From the NCBI GenBank assembly GCA_963768585.1, contig CAVYIF010000002.1:184308-248307 (forward strand): 64,000 nucleotides of DNA. The letters are read 5' to 3'. The position numbers and the translations under genes are program-made. Below, in pieces: positions 42,160-52,000 of the stretch; positions within the stretch are counted from its first letter, which is position 1, and each line of letters begins with the position of its first letter. Below the pieces are notes generated by a model. That model had not been told where the DNA came from and made no database searches. It saw only the letters and a list, made by a program, of their open reading frames with translations. This DNA is from CAVUNY01 sp963768585. GTDB taxonomy: Bacteria; Chloroflexota; Anaerolineae; Anaerolineales; Anaerolineaceae.

Positions 42160-43800
42160 TTATATATGATGGTCCTCTGTCAAGTAACCTAGATCCGCCA
42201 GCGCCTGGCGCACCGTTTCTTCTCTGCCTGGTTTTATCGCGATCACCGTTGGGCTGAGGGTTTCGCCCAGGTAGCGCCCAGCCCGACTTTTCCGTAAGGC
42301 AACCAGTATCTCCGGAGCTGACACGCGCAGTAAAATGGATGGTTCGAGGGTGGCCTGCACACCATACTTCTCCCAACGTTCAAGAGCCTGGACCAGGACC
42401 GGTGGCACAGGCCCGGCCGCGTAGCGTTTGAGCAGTACCAGTAAATGGCTGGCTCGCAGGCCTTGCTGTCCAGCGCGTTCAAGCGATCCAGGGGTAAGAC
42501 GGAAGCGGTATTCTTCGGGGAGTTCGCTTTCCCATTCACAAAAACGAGCGATTTGATAGCGAACCGACCGCGGAGCCAGGGCCGGAACACGCATCCGTCC
42601 GTCCGGCAGAACCTTAATCGGTTGGTTTTCTTCCGGCAAACCAGATGGGGGCGTGTTCTGCCTCAAGGCAGCAGCCCAGACCGAAGGCCGAAAGGCGGTA
42701 ATGGGTTGATCCGCGGCGGGACGGGCCAGATCGTACCACCCCAACCAGTGCAGCGGGCCGCTGATGATAAAACGAATAAGCGCGCCATCGATCTCCTCCC
42801 AGACTTCAAAACCTCTTAAGAATGTATCACTGCCTTCCTTTCGAATAAACCAGGAGTCGTAGTCTCCTCCCGGGCGCTGGTAGTCGGGCATTTTTTCGCG
42901 GATGGTGGAAACCAGGCTGTCCAAACTCCACCATGGTTCCTGCGGCAGGCGGTTGAGGGTTTCCATCAGGGTGTTGCGCGCCTGGTGAGGGCGATTATCC
43001 CACTGGCCTTCAAAAGTGAGACCAGGCAGGTAGCGCAAGTCATTAAATGATTCACTATGCCGCCAGCCGTGGCTGAGCTGCAAAAGCGCTTCACCACGCG
43101 CAGCTTCGAGGAAGCTGCGCACCGCTTCGGTCTGAATCTGAAGGGAAGCATCCACCAATCCAGCACTGTACAGCAATCCCATTAGAATGGGGGTGGGGAT
43201 CGGCCAGCGATTTTCAAGTAAATCTAGATTGATTCCAGCGCGAATTGCGGCTAAAAGCGTGCAGGCATGATCCAGGATGCGGTCGTTTGCCGGAAAGATC
43301 AGTTCTCTTTCCTGCTCAGTAGCCGGGTGTCCAAACTGTGTGACTGGAGCCGGCGCCAGGTGCGTCATAAATTGGGTCAGGTCGTCCGGGATGAAAGCAT
43401 ATTCCTGGGGTTCGGGCGGTAAATTCAAGAAAGCCTTGGCAATCAAAGCCCGGTACCACAGCACTTCGGTGATCGAAGCAGGCTTCAGATCCGGGCGCTC
43501 GCGGTCACGCTTGCCAGGCCCCATGGGTCGCACATCACCAAATTTTCGGCAAAATGCTGCCCAGAGCATTTTGCCATCATTTTCCAGCAGTGTTTGTAAT
43601 GCTTCTAATGCCTCCTGGGGCAGCACATCGAGGACTTCATGCAGCAGTGCGCCATCTTTCAAGGAATCAACCAGAACCGGCAAGGCCGTTACAGCATCGG
43701 GTTGAATGAGTTCCAATCCCCAGGCATTGGCTACCATCCGCAGAAATTCAAGGTCGTTGCCCTGCAGGGCGTGCATCAAATCTGGCATTTTTATTTTCAT
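42160..43800 (-). CDS. Helicase-associated (XPB/Ssl2-N-terminal-like) domain protein, function unknown
   Basis: 546 residues. The protein has helical repeats and a C-terminal part with LERAGQQGLRASHLLVLLKRY, PVPPVLVQALERWEKYGVQA and LLRVSAPEILVALRKSRAGRY followed by LGETLSPTVIAIKPG. This is the pattern of the 'helicase-associated' / XPB-Ssl2 N-terminal-like domain seen in Chloroflexota and actinobacterial proteins. No helicase motor motifs (Walker A, DEAH) are present, so it is not itself a helicase; partners are unknown. It heads the kbl operon. Start ATG 43800 (MKIKMPDLMH) is chosen; 43788 is possible. Confidence 0.7.
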   Translation of the reverse strand: MKIKMPDLMHALQGNDLEFLRMVANAWGLELIQPDAVTALPVLVDSLKDGALLHEVLDVLPQEALEALQTLLENDGKMLWAAFCRKFGDVRPMGPGKRDRERPDLKPASITEVLWYRALIAKAFLNLPPEPQEYAFIPDDLTQFMTHLAPAPVTQFGHPATEQERELIFPANDRILDHACTLLAAIRAGINLDLLENRWPIPTPILMGLLYSAGLVDASLQIQTEAVRSFLEAARGEALLQLSHGWRHSESFNDLRYLPGLTFEGQWDNRPHQARNTLMETLNRLPQEPWWSLDSLVSTIREKMPDYQRPGGDYDSWFIRKEGSDTFLRGFEVWEEIDGALIRFIISGPLHWLGWYDLARPAADQPITAFRPSVWAAALRQNTPPSGLPEENQPIKVLPDGRMRVPALAPRSVRYQIARFCEWESELPEEYRFRLTPGSLERAGQQGLRASHLLVLLKRYAAGPVPPVLVQALERWEKYGVQATLEPSILLRVSAPEILVALRKSRAGRYLGETLSPTVIAIKPGREETVRQALADLGYLTEDHHI

Positions 43801-43868
43801 GATTATACTGGATTTGAGCCTGACCACTCCACAGTTTTGTTAAGTCACGCTTCTTGCAACTATTTTAT

Positions 43869-43897
43869 TTGACGATGGTATATCCTACAGGTATAAT
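43869..43897 (+). promoter_or_regulatory. Promoter of the signalling island (TTGACG-N17-TATAAT)
   Basis: TTGACG (43869-43874) and a perfect TATAAT (43892-43897) separated by 17 bases. Transcription would start near 43904, about 36 bases before the DUF4388 gene. It is divergent from the operon on the minus strand. Confidence 0.85.
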
Positions 43898-43939
43898 CCT
43901 TTCGGAAGCCCGACCATTTTTCGACTCGAGGTCGCGTTT

Positions 43940-44749
43940 ATGGCATTAAAAGGGAATCTGCGTGATTTCACGATCACCCAACTGCTCAATTTAGTAAATC
44001 TGGCAAAGAAAACCGGCACCCTGATCGTTGAGGGTCCGGGTGAAATTGCGCGTGTCTCGTTCCGAGAAGGTAAGCTGGCGTATGCCATGCTTGGCCAGGA
44101 AGACAACAGTCTGGCGTCTGTGCTGCAGCGGAACAGTAAGATTTCTGCAGCCCAATACCGGATCTTAAAAGAACGCGCCAGCCGTATGTCTGATAAAGAA
44201 TTGGGACTGCTGCTGATTAACGCCGGATACGTGAGCCAGGACGATATATTATCCAGCTTGCAGCAATATTCTACCGGCGTGGTTCGCCGGCTTTTTTCGT
44301 GGATGGAAGGCTTTTTCCGCTTCGAGCCCGATTCGCTGCCTCCCAGTGACCGGATCAGTGTGCGCTTAGACCTGGAAAACCTGATAATCGAGGGTTCGCG
44401 CCAGATGCGTGAATGGGAGCAGCTACAGGAGGAAATTCCCAGCCTGGATATGGCCCTTAAGTTTACGGACCGACCGGGCACAAATCTGAGGAATATCAAC
44501 CTGAGCGTGGAGGAGTGGCGGGTAGTTTCCTATGTAAATCCTAAAAACTCAATTCGCCAGATTGCCCGCACAACCAAGATGAACGATCATGAAATCCGGC
44601 GTGTGATCTACGGCCTGTTACAAGCCGGGCTGGTAGAGATTATCCGTCCGGGAGGAAAGACTTTGCCAAACCGAATGTTCCCAACCAAAGATAAAGCGGA
44701 ACAAAAATCACTTGTGACCCGGCTGATCGACCGGATTCGGTCTCTTTAA
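43940..44749 (+). CDS. DUF4388 protein with C-terminal winged helix, GTPase partner
   Basis: 269 residues. The N-terminal part is a DUF4388/PatA-N domain: MALKGNLRDFTITQLLNLVN, then KKTGTLIVEGPGEIARVSF and EGKLAYAML. DUF4388 proteins commonly accompany small GTPases. Residues about 190-250 (LSVEEWRVVSYVNPKNSIRQ, then IARTTKMNDHEIRRVIYGLL) look like a winged helix similar to CvnC/DUF742 of actinobacterial conservons. It could be a GTPase-regulating or effector protein. It is directly followed by the GTPase gene at 44771. The functional link is inference from gene order and family habits. Confidence 0.8.
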   Translation: MALKGNLRDFTITQLLNLVNLAKKTGTLIVEGPGEIARVSFREGKLAYAMLGQEDNSLASVLQRNSKISAAQYRILKERASRMSDKELGLLLINAGYVSQDDILSSLQQYSTGVVRRLFSWMEGFFRFEPDSLPPSDRISVRLDLENLIIEGSRQMREWEQLQEEIPSLDMALKFTDRPGTNLRNINLSVEEWRVVSYVNPKNSIRQIARTTKMNDHEIRRVIYGLLQAGLVEIIRPGGKTLPNRMFPTKDKAEQKSLVTRLIDRIRSL

Positions 44750-44770
44750 ACTCACCGTAAGGATTTTTTT

Positions 44771-45313
44771 ATGATGCAAACCGTCAAAATTGTGGTAACT
44801 GGTCCATTTTCATCAGGAAAGACGGAATTTATTCGGTCGGTGAGTGAGATTGATGTTGTTTCAACCGAGCGTAAAATCAGTACAGATGCCGAAAAAATTA
44901 AAGAGACGACCACGGTCGCCATGGATTTTGGGCGGATCACGGTGGATGAAGATCTGGTTCTTTATCTGTTTGGCACACCGGGCCAACGTCGTTTTGATTT
45001 CATGTGGGAAATTCTTTCGGAAGGAATGCTCGGATTTATTGTCATGGTTGACAGTACTCGCCCAGAAACCTTCCGTGAAGCGCGCAGTATTTTGGAAACT
45101 TTTCGGGCATACGCTCCGACGCCCTACGTGGTCGCTGCTAATAAACAAGATCGTCCGGACGCCTGGGATGTTGATGATATGCGAGTTGCCCTGCGCATTG
45201 ATCCGAAAATAAAAATTTTACCGTGCATCGCTCGCAAAAAGGAATCGGTCAAGTCTGTCTTGCTGGAGTTGTTGTATGGTATCCTGGCTGAGATGGAACA
45301 AGACGGTTCTTGA
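44771..45313 (+). CDS. Conservon-type small GTPase (CvnD-like, COG2229 type)
   Basis: 180 residues, Ras-like. The P-loop is GPFSSGKTEFIRSV near residue 10; TTTVAMDFGRITVDEDLVLY with LFGTPGQRRFDFMW matches CvnD-like GTPases of Streptomyces conservons; the G4 motif is ANKQD. The usual catalytic Gln after DxxG is in the GTPGQ motif. It would act as a GTP-dependent switch, with the DUF4388 protein as a regulator and possibly the large histidine kinase as an upstream sensor. In Streptomyces the CvnA histidine kinase, CvnB roadblock and CvnC accompany CvnD. ATG 44771 or 44774. Confidence 0.88.
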   Translation: MMQTVKIVVTGPFSSGKTEFIRSVSEIDVVSTERKISTDAEKIKETTTVAMDFGRITVDEDLVLYLFGTPGQRRFDFMWEILSEGMLGFIVMVDSTRPETFREARSILETFRAYAPTPYVVAANKQDRPDAWDVDDMRVALRIDPKIKILPCIARKKESVKSVLLELLYGILAEMEQDGS

Positions 45314-45337
45314 TTTTCGGGATGTTAAGGATAATTT

Positions 45338-46155
45338 GTGTCATCGATCACCACAGATCAGGGCATTGTTCATTACGAAGTTTATGGACGAGGAAGGCCG
45401 GTCATTCTTTTACATGGCTGGTTGGGTTCTTGGGGTTTATGGCAGGAGACCATGACCTTTTTAGGCCAGTATTACCGCACATATGCCCTTGATTTCTGGG
45501 GATTTGGCGAATCGGGTAGAAAACTCTCCACGTACCGGGTGAATGATTTTATATTAATGGTCGACCAATTTATGGAAAAGCTGGGAATTGCATCAGCGCC
45601 ATTGGTGGGTCACAGTATGGGGGGCACCGTCAGTCTTTCCGTGGCAATCCGGTTCCCGGAGCGGGTTCAAAAAGTGGTGGTGATAGGTTCGCCGATCAAT
45701 GGTTCATCGCTGGCACTGACCCTCAAGTTGGCTGGGTACCGCCCGATCGCCTGGTTGCTGTTTAATCTTTTTCCGGTTTTTCGGCTGGCCATGCGGATTG
45801 CATCCCCGTTTATTTCGCGAGATCCGCGTTTTCCTGGGATGATGGACCGCGATTTGACCAAGCTGACTTTAGAATCTTTTTAATCAGTATTGCGACCCTG
45901 CGCGATACGGACCTGCGCCCTGAGCTTCAAAAGATTCAAGTTCCGGTCATGGGCATGTACGGTGACAAAGATATCATCGTCAATCCACGCCAATGGCAGC
46001 CGCTGCAAGCGGGTGTACCCCATGCTCAAATTGAGCGTTTTGCGAACGCGGGTCATTTTATAATGCTGGATGAGCCCAAAAGCTGCATGGAGAAAATTAA
46101 ATGTTTTTTGGACGCCAACCCACAATCTGAGGTGATCGCATCAGCACATCAATAA
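45338..46155 (+). pseudogene. Alpha/beta hydrolase with intact catalytic Ser, one frameshift
   Basis: GTG start 45338. LHGWLGSWGLWQET (oxyanion region), LVGHSMGGTVSLSV with the nucleophile Ser, and a lid region follow. The frame ends at TAA 45881-45883 after TLESF. Reading from 45880 in the next frame continues LISIATLRDTDLRP, GMYGDKDIIV (acidic triad residue) and ANAGHFIMLDE (His), ending at 46155. A T missing from a TTTTT run explains it; sequencing error is likely, and the enzyme may be whole. It closely resembles the hydrolase at 56380, including IVHYEVYGRGRP near the start. Confidence 0.82.
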
Positions 46156-46757
46156 TTGGTAAAAGTCAGATTGGCGAAATCCTGCTGTTGGGGGTGGAGG
46201 AAATTATCGGCCGGCCGGGATTAAATGCGGTGTTAAACCTGAGCGAACAGCATGTTCAGGGAACTTCACATGAATCAGAACCGGTTTTGCGGATTGGAAG
46301 CTCAAATGTGGCGGTCATCGCAGAAGGCTTAGAAAAAATGTACGGGCCACGTGGTGGGCGAGGGGTCGCATTGAGAGCCGGGAGGGCTGGCTTTAAGTAT
46401 CTTCTGCGCCAGTTTGGCAGCACAATGGGAATTATTGATCTAAATTACCGCATGCTGCCGGTGCCGGTTCGTCTAAAAACAGGTTTAGAAGCGCTGGCTG
46501 AATTGATGGCGAAAATTGGTGATGAGCGCGTGAAGATCGATGAGTTCGATTCTTTCTGGACCTGGACGGCGGAACGCTGCCCATACTGCTGGAGGCGCAA
46601 GGTGGGAGAACCGGCCTGTCATTTCCCGGTTGGTATGCTGCAAGAATTTTTTTCCTGGGCCAGCAGCGGTCGAGTTTACAAAATTCACGAAGTTGAATGC
46701 ATGGCTGCCGGCGGATCGGTTTGCTCGATCCAGATTAATAAGAAGGCATTAGATTGA
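46140..46757 (+). CDS. V4R-like small-molecule-binding protein
   Basis: About 205 residues. IGEILLLGVEEIIGRPGLNA, FGSTMGIIDLNYRML and the end with Cys (RCPYCWRRKVGEPAC, then EVECMAAGGSVCSI) fit the V4R (4-vinyl-reductase-like) domain, which binds hydrophobic ligands in many sensors. The start is unclear: the frame is open from before 46140, where ATC follows GAGGTGATCGC and would be a one-base variant of ATG; TTG 46188 is the first common start but cuts the first helix. It overlaps the end of the hydrolase gene. The ligand is unknown. Confidence 0.7.
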   Translation: MSTSIIGKSQIGEILLLGVEEIIGRPGLNAVLNLSEQHVQGTSHESEPVLRIGSSNVAVIAEGLEKMYGPRGGRGVALRAGRAGFKYLLRQFGSTMGIIDLNYRMLPVPVRLKTGLEALAELMAKIGDERVKIDEFDSFWTWTAERCPYCWRRKVGEPACHFPVGMLQEFFSWASSGRVYKIHEVECMAAGGSVCSIQINKKALD

Positions 46758-46767
46758 TTGCGGGCAT

Positions 46768-48045
46768 ATGTTAAAAATTATCCTGCAAAATAAACGGTCG
46801 CTGCTGCCTTTTAATGAGCCGGCCAGAGACCTGCGCATCCAAAACAAACCGCTCTGGTTGAACCAACGCGATCTACTGTCGGCGTACACCGACCAGGAGT
46901 TAGAACTGGCGCCAGGCATGCATATGCCGCAAACCCATGAAGCGTGCCTGGTGTATCGCGACAATCTTTTCTTTACTGAATCTTATCTCAAATCTTTCAT
47001 CGCCGAAGCGAAAAAACGTAAAATGCCTTCTCGGGCCGCTTTTTCCGTAAACGATCCAGCCTTTCGTGAGCACTGCCTGCCGCTCTCTACTTCCTACTCC
47101 CAGCTTGGAGACCTGTACCTGGCAGACCTGTGGTATTACCCGAATGGCCCCCAGCCTGGTGCCGAACCGCTGATTATCGATCTGCAGACGCGAGAAATTG
47201 GATATTATCATGTGCCGACCTATATGGCCAAAGAACAAGGAGATCTGGTTTACCAGGTGCCGCTGCGGGCTCTGATCGCCATTGATTCCTGGGTGCACAT
47301 CTTCATCGCAGATATCGTTTTCGGCTTATTCGGGCGAGGGGCGCAGTTTGAAGATCGCCTGAATAAGGATCTGGCATTTAAACTAAAAATTATATCCACT
47401 GCCATTTACGAGGGCCGCCAGGTGCTGGAATCCTCGGGCGTGGTAAAAATTGGGCGCGGGTGCGTAATTGACCCTTCTGCCATCATTCACGGACCGACGA
47501 CAATCGGCGACAATGTGACGATCGGTGCCAACGCGGTTGTGGAAAATTGCATCATTGGGAACAACGTCAATGTTTCGCAAGGCTGCCAGCTGATGTTGTC
47601 CGTTGTGGGTGATGGCACATTTTTGCCTTTCCGGGCTTCTTTGTTTATGACAACCATCATGGAAAACAGCATGGTGGCACAAAACACTTGCCTGCAAATG
47701 TGTGTTGTTGGGCGAAACAGTTTTATTGGAGCGGGCAATACCTTTACCGATTTCAACCTGGTGTCGGCGCCGATCAAGGCCAGGGATGGAAACGGAGAAT
47801 TGAAGTTTTCGAACCGTCCGGTATTGGGCGGTTGTGTGGGTCATAACTGCCGGATTGGTGCGGGGATGATCATTTATCCTGCACGGATCATCGAATCGGA
47901 TGTCGTATTGGTTGCTTCAAAAGAAAGACGGGTCATTGATCACGATGTGTTTTTAGAGGACAGCGACCACGTACGTTTTGCGGCTGCCAATCTGCACCAG
48001 AGGTTGTACCCGCGGCCGGGCGAGAAAGTTGAGGAGACCTGGTAA
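46768..48045 (+). CDS. Left-handed beta-helix (hexapeptide-repeat) protein with N-terminal novel domain
   Basis: 425 residues. Residues about 1-205 are a mixed domain (FNEPARDLRIQNKPLWLNQR, and YYPNGPQPGAEPLIID) that I do not recognise. Residues about 230-390 have hexapeptide repeats: IGRGCVIDPSAIIHGPTTIG, IGANAVVENCIIGNN and later CVGHNCRIGAGMIIYPARII, as in GlmU-type acyltransferases. No catalytic nucleotidyltransferase signature (GGxGxR) is seen. A sugar-modifying or scaffold role is possible. It lies between the V4R gene and the response regulator. The function is not known. Confidence 0.7.
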   Translation: MLKIILQNKRSLLPFNEPARDLRIQNKPLWLNQRDLLSAYTDQELELAPGMHMPQTHEACLVYRDNLFFTESYLKSFIAEAKKRKMPSRAAFSVNDPAFREHCLPLSTSYSQLGDLYLADLWYYPNGPQPGAEPLIIDLQTREIGYYHVPTYMAKEQGDLVYQVPLRALIAIDSWVHIFIADIVFGLFGRGAQFEDRLNKDLAFKLKIISTAIYEGRQVLESSGVVKIGRGCVIDPSAIIHGPTTIGDNVTIGANAVVENCIIGNNVNVSQGCQLMLSVVGDGTFLPFRASLFMTTIMENSMVAQNTCLQMCVVGRNSFIGAGNTFTDFNLVSAPIKARDGNGELKFSNRPVLGGCVGHNCRIGAGMIIYPARIIESDVVLVASKERRVIDHDVFLEDSDHVRFAAANLHQRLYPRPGEKVEETW

Positions 48046-48134
48046 TGATGGTCACAACTTTACTTGTTATTTTTACCAAATATGCATATCATGGTTTATA
48101 TGATTGATTGCGTGTATATTTCCTGGAGGTGTCG

Positions 48135-49037
48135 ATGGCAAAACCTCGCCTGTTGATTGTTGAAGACGATGTTGATATTTCGAACATGCTGCGCATCTTT
48201 TTTGGGGCGCAGGGCTATGATGTAGACACGGCTTATCGCGGTGGTGATGCTTTGGAAAAAACGCGTCAGGGCATGCCGCAGTTGATTATCCTGGATATAA
48301 TGCTGCCGGATATTGATGGCTACGAAGTATGCCGTAATTTGCGGATCAATGCCCGCACCAGCCATATTCCGGTGATTTTTCTCACCCAAAAGGACGAACG
48401 CAGCGATAAGCTGAAAGGCCTTGAGATGGGCGCAGATAATTACATCACCAAACCCTTTGACATTGAGGAGCTTAAGCTTTATGTCCAAAACGCATTTGCT
48501 CGCGCCGAGCGAGAGAGCCTGACCGACCCGCAATCGGGCCTGCCGTCCGGACGATTGATTGAAGATCAGCTTCGCAAAATGATCCGCCAGAAGGATTGGG
48601 CCTTCATGGATATCCGCCTCAATAATTACGATGCCTTCAAGGATGTTTATGGATTTATCGCGGCGAATGACGTGCTGCGTTTTGTGGGCATGCTGCTGGG
48701 AGAAGAAGTTGACCAACTTGGCTCGTCCAATGATTTCATCGGGCATGCCGGAGGCGACAACTTCATTTTAATCACCTCTGCAGATCAGGCGGAAGCCATC
48801 AAGAATCGTATCAAACAACGTTTTGATGAGGAAATTCAAACACATTACAACTTCATCGACCGCCAGCAAGGTTTTATTACCGCACCGGATGAGTCCGGTA
48901 AAGTTCAGCAATTTCCATTGATGAATATGGTGGTAGGCGTTGTCTCTCCCCGCACGCATTTCTTTGCGGACATTCGTGAAATTACCGAGTTGGCAGCAGA
49001 AGAACGCCGGCGGGATACCAATACAGGTAACGGTTAA
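48135..49037 (+). CDS. Response regulator with receiver and degenerate GGDEF domain
   Basis: 300 residues from ATG 48135 after GGAGG. The receiver (residues 1-120) is intact: LLIVEDDVDISN, LIILDIMLPDIDGYE (phospho-Asp), IPVIFLTQKDE and NYITKPFDIEE (Lys). Residues about 130-290 resemble a GGDEF domain, but the signature reads GHAGGDNFILIT, with Asn-Phe for Glu-Phe, so diguanylate cyclase activity is doubtful; it could bind GTP or another partner. It is just before the giant kinase and is a natural phosphate acceptor. Confidence 0.85.
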   Translation: MAKPRLLIVEDDVDISNMLRIFFGAQGYDVDTAYRGGDALEKTRQGMPQLIILDIMLPDIDGYEVCRNLRINARTSHIPVIFLTQKDERSDKLKGLEMGADNYITKPFDIEELKLYVQNAFARAERESLTDPQSGLPSGRLIEDQLRKMIRQKDWAFMDIRLNNYDAFKDVYGFIAANDVLRFVGMLLGEEVDQLGSSNDFIGHAGGDNFILITSADQAEAIKNRIKQRFDEEIQTHYNFIDRQQGFITAPDESGKVQQFPLMNMVVGVVSPRTHFFADIREITELAAEERRRDTNTGNG

Positions 49038-49047
49038 AAAATTTCTA

Positions 49048-52000
49048 ATGAACCAGGGTGATATCCTCGGGGTTGGAATACTCCTGGTTGCGCTGGGGGG
49101 GGCATTTTGGTTAATAACCCGTCTGCTGCTGCGTTCCGTTCCAGGAATTCAACTTCAGGCTCAGGCGCAGCCAGTATCAGAACAAACTGGACAGCGCCAG
49201 GCGGTAATCCTTATCCAGCCTGGTGGCAGAGTGCAGCAAATTAATGATTCTGGTCGTGATTTATTCCGACTGGATGAGAAAGAAGCCCCTAATCTGGAAC
49301 ATCTTTCCAGGCGAATGCGGCCAGCCGAGAAATTCCTGGAATTATGCACCTATGAGGGGCAGGCATCTCTGGTCATCGATGGGCAGACGGTTGAAGCCTC
49401 ATCCTACCCGATCAGGATGCCGACTGAAGTGCTGATGGTCGTGTCCATCAGTAAACATGGGGCAGCAGCCACATCCGGTGAAGCCCAATCATATTCCACT
49501 CCCCAAAGTTTTATCTGGCTCTCCGAATTTTCTCAGGTGGTAGGTACCAGCCTTGACCTTGAATTAACGCTGCATGCGCTTCAGGATAGCCTTGAACAAA
49601 TGCTGCCTTCTGATTTCATTGAAGTATCATTGTGGCAATCGGAGGAGGAATCCCTCCTACCGTACCGTTTTGTCGGCATTTCAAGCAATGAACGCAAATT
49701 GGAAATCATTGAGGAGCGTTACCAGATCGGTAAAGGTTTTGCTGGTGAAATCGCCGGGAACCAGCGAGCGCAGATGATTGGTGACATAACACGCCAACCT
49801 GATATGCGTCCGAGCGGGAGTAAAGGTGTCGAGGCGCTGCAATCATTGATTGGCGTCCCGTTAATCACCAGAAACGAACTTGTAGGGGCTTTGGTGGTGG
49901 GATCGGTGACACGCGAGGCTTTCTCCGCGGAAGATTTGAACCTGTTGAATATGATTTCGGGACCAACAGCCTCAGCGTTGGCGAATGCGCAGCGTTTTCA
50001 GAGCGAGCGGCGCCGGTCAGCTGAATTGGCCAGTTTGGCGCAGTTGGCCCAGAGTTTCAGTTCTGCACGTGATCCGCTGAGCCTGTTTTCCCGCCTGGTG
50101 GAGAGCATCGTTTCTTTGGTCAATGTTGAAATCCTGGGTTTTCTTATCTTTAACGAGAACACGCGAACACTGGAAGGACAGGATCCGATTTCCGGATTCC
50201 CTTCCCAATTTGTTGAACTGTACCGGGTACCAATTCCGCCCAACAGCCCGGCTGAAACCATGCTGTTGAACCAGGATTTGATCATAACCGAGTCCGCGGC
50301 GGATTCACCTGAATGGGAGACGTTAGGTCTCAGCTACCTGGCAAGAGCGGCCAGCTTGCGAGATACGGTCCTGGTGCCACTAAATTCCGGCGGGCGAATG
50401 CTGGGGTATCTCCAGGCGTCCAATCATACAGATAACAGCCGTCAGTTTTCCCAGGAGGAGATCCACCTTCTGACGATTATTTCCAATCAGGCGGCACCGG
50501 TGATCGAAAATGTTACCCTGGTGCTCCAGGCCCGCCAGCGCGTTTTGAGGGCAGAAACTTTACGGAAAATTTCGAGTCTGGCATCATCGGCAGCCACCTT
50601 TGATGAAATATTAAAGTATGCCTTACAAGAATTATCCCGCCTGCTGCATGCTGATTTGTCGTTTATTTTTCTACTTGACCAAACCCAGGGGATGCTGCGG
50701 ATGCATCAGAATTCGATCTTTGGGCAGCCGCAATCTTATCCGGGTTTGAGCCTTTCTCTGCCGGTGGATGATCCACAGTATCACTTCACCATCACTGGAC
50801 GGCTGCATGCACTCACGACTCGCAACATTAATGATGAAAAGGTAGTGATACCGTTTTACCAGCAGCTGACCCAAACCTGGCAGTTGGTTTCTATGGTCGC
50901 AGTACCGTTGATCGTGCGAGATGTGGGAATCGGTGAAATCTGGTTGTGCAGCCACAGGGATGGCGCCTTCGATCAGAGCGATGTCCAGGTTGTGGCAACG
51001 GCTGCCGGGCAGTTGGCTGGCGTGGTGGAGCAAAGTTATCTGAGCGCCCAGACGGACGAGAATCTGCGCCAGCGTGTTGAACAATTGACTGCAATAACAC
51101 GCGTCAGTCGGGAGCTGAGCACTTCACATGACTTGAGCAGACTGCTGCGGATTGTCTATGACGAATCGTTGAAAATTGCCGGAGCGATCTGTGGGACCAT
51201 CCTCTTGATCGATTTCGCAGCAGAGGACTTCAGTCTGCCAACAATCCGTTACTACCACGGAGATGCCCCACCCGATCCTTTAAGCCCGGAGATGGTGGCC
51301 GCTTTGAACAGCGGTGAGACCGTGTCTTTGAACGATTTGACCGACTCTCATAATTTAAAGATTCATGAGGATGTCGAATCGATATTGATCGTCCCCATCC
51401 GCTACCAGACGCGGTCCGTGGGTCTGATCTTATTGCACGGCAGCAGTCCTACCGGATTTGACGCCAGCGTCGTGGATGTGATCTTATCCCTGGCGGCCCA
51501 GGCGGCAATCGCTTTGGGGGATGCTTATTTGTTTGAAGAGCAGCAGTTCCAGGAGCATTTGCTTCAACGGAAGCTGCGTTTGATGGACCGTTTAGTTGGT
51601 TTATCCCATGCAATTCGTTCCAACCGTTCGCTGCCAGAGATTCTCGAGGAAGTTGCTTATGGCATCCGTGAAGCAACACCTTTTCAGGTGGTGGTGATCA
51701 GCGTTTATGATTCGCGCCAGGCTGTTTTTCGACGGACGGTGGGGGTTGGCCTGGGTAGTGAGGCCTGGGAGGAATTGAAGTCGCACCTTCAGCCCTGGGC
51801 CAGCTTGAAACCACTTCTTCTCCCTGAATTTCAAGTGGGGACGGTGTTTTATATCCCAACCGATCAATCGCCGATCATTCCTGAGAATATACACACGATC
51901 ACGATTTTGCCTGAAAACCGGGATGAACCACTGAACAAACAAACTGCCTGGGATCCGGACGATTTATTGTTTGCGCCGCTGCTGTCTGAAGAGGGTCAAC

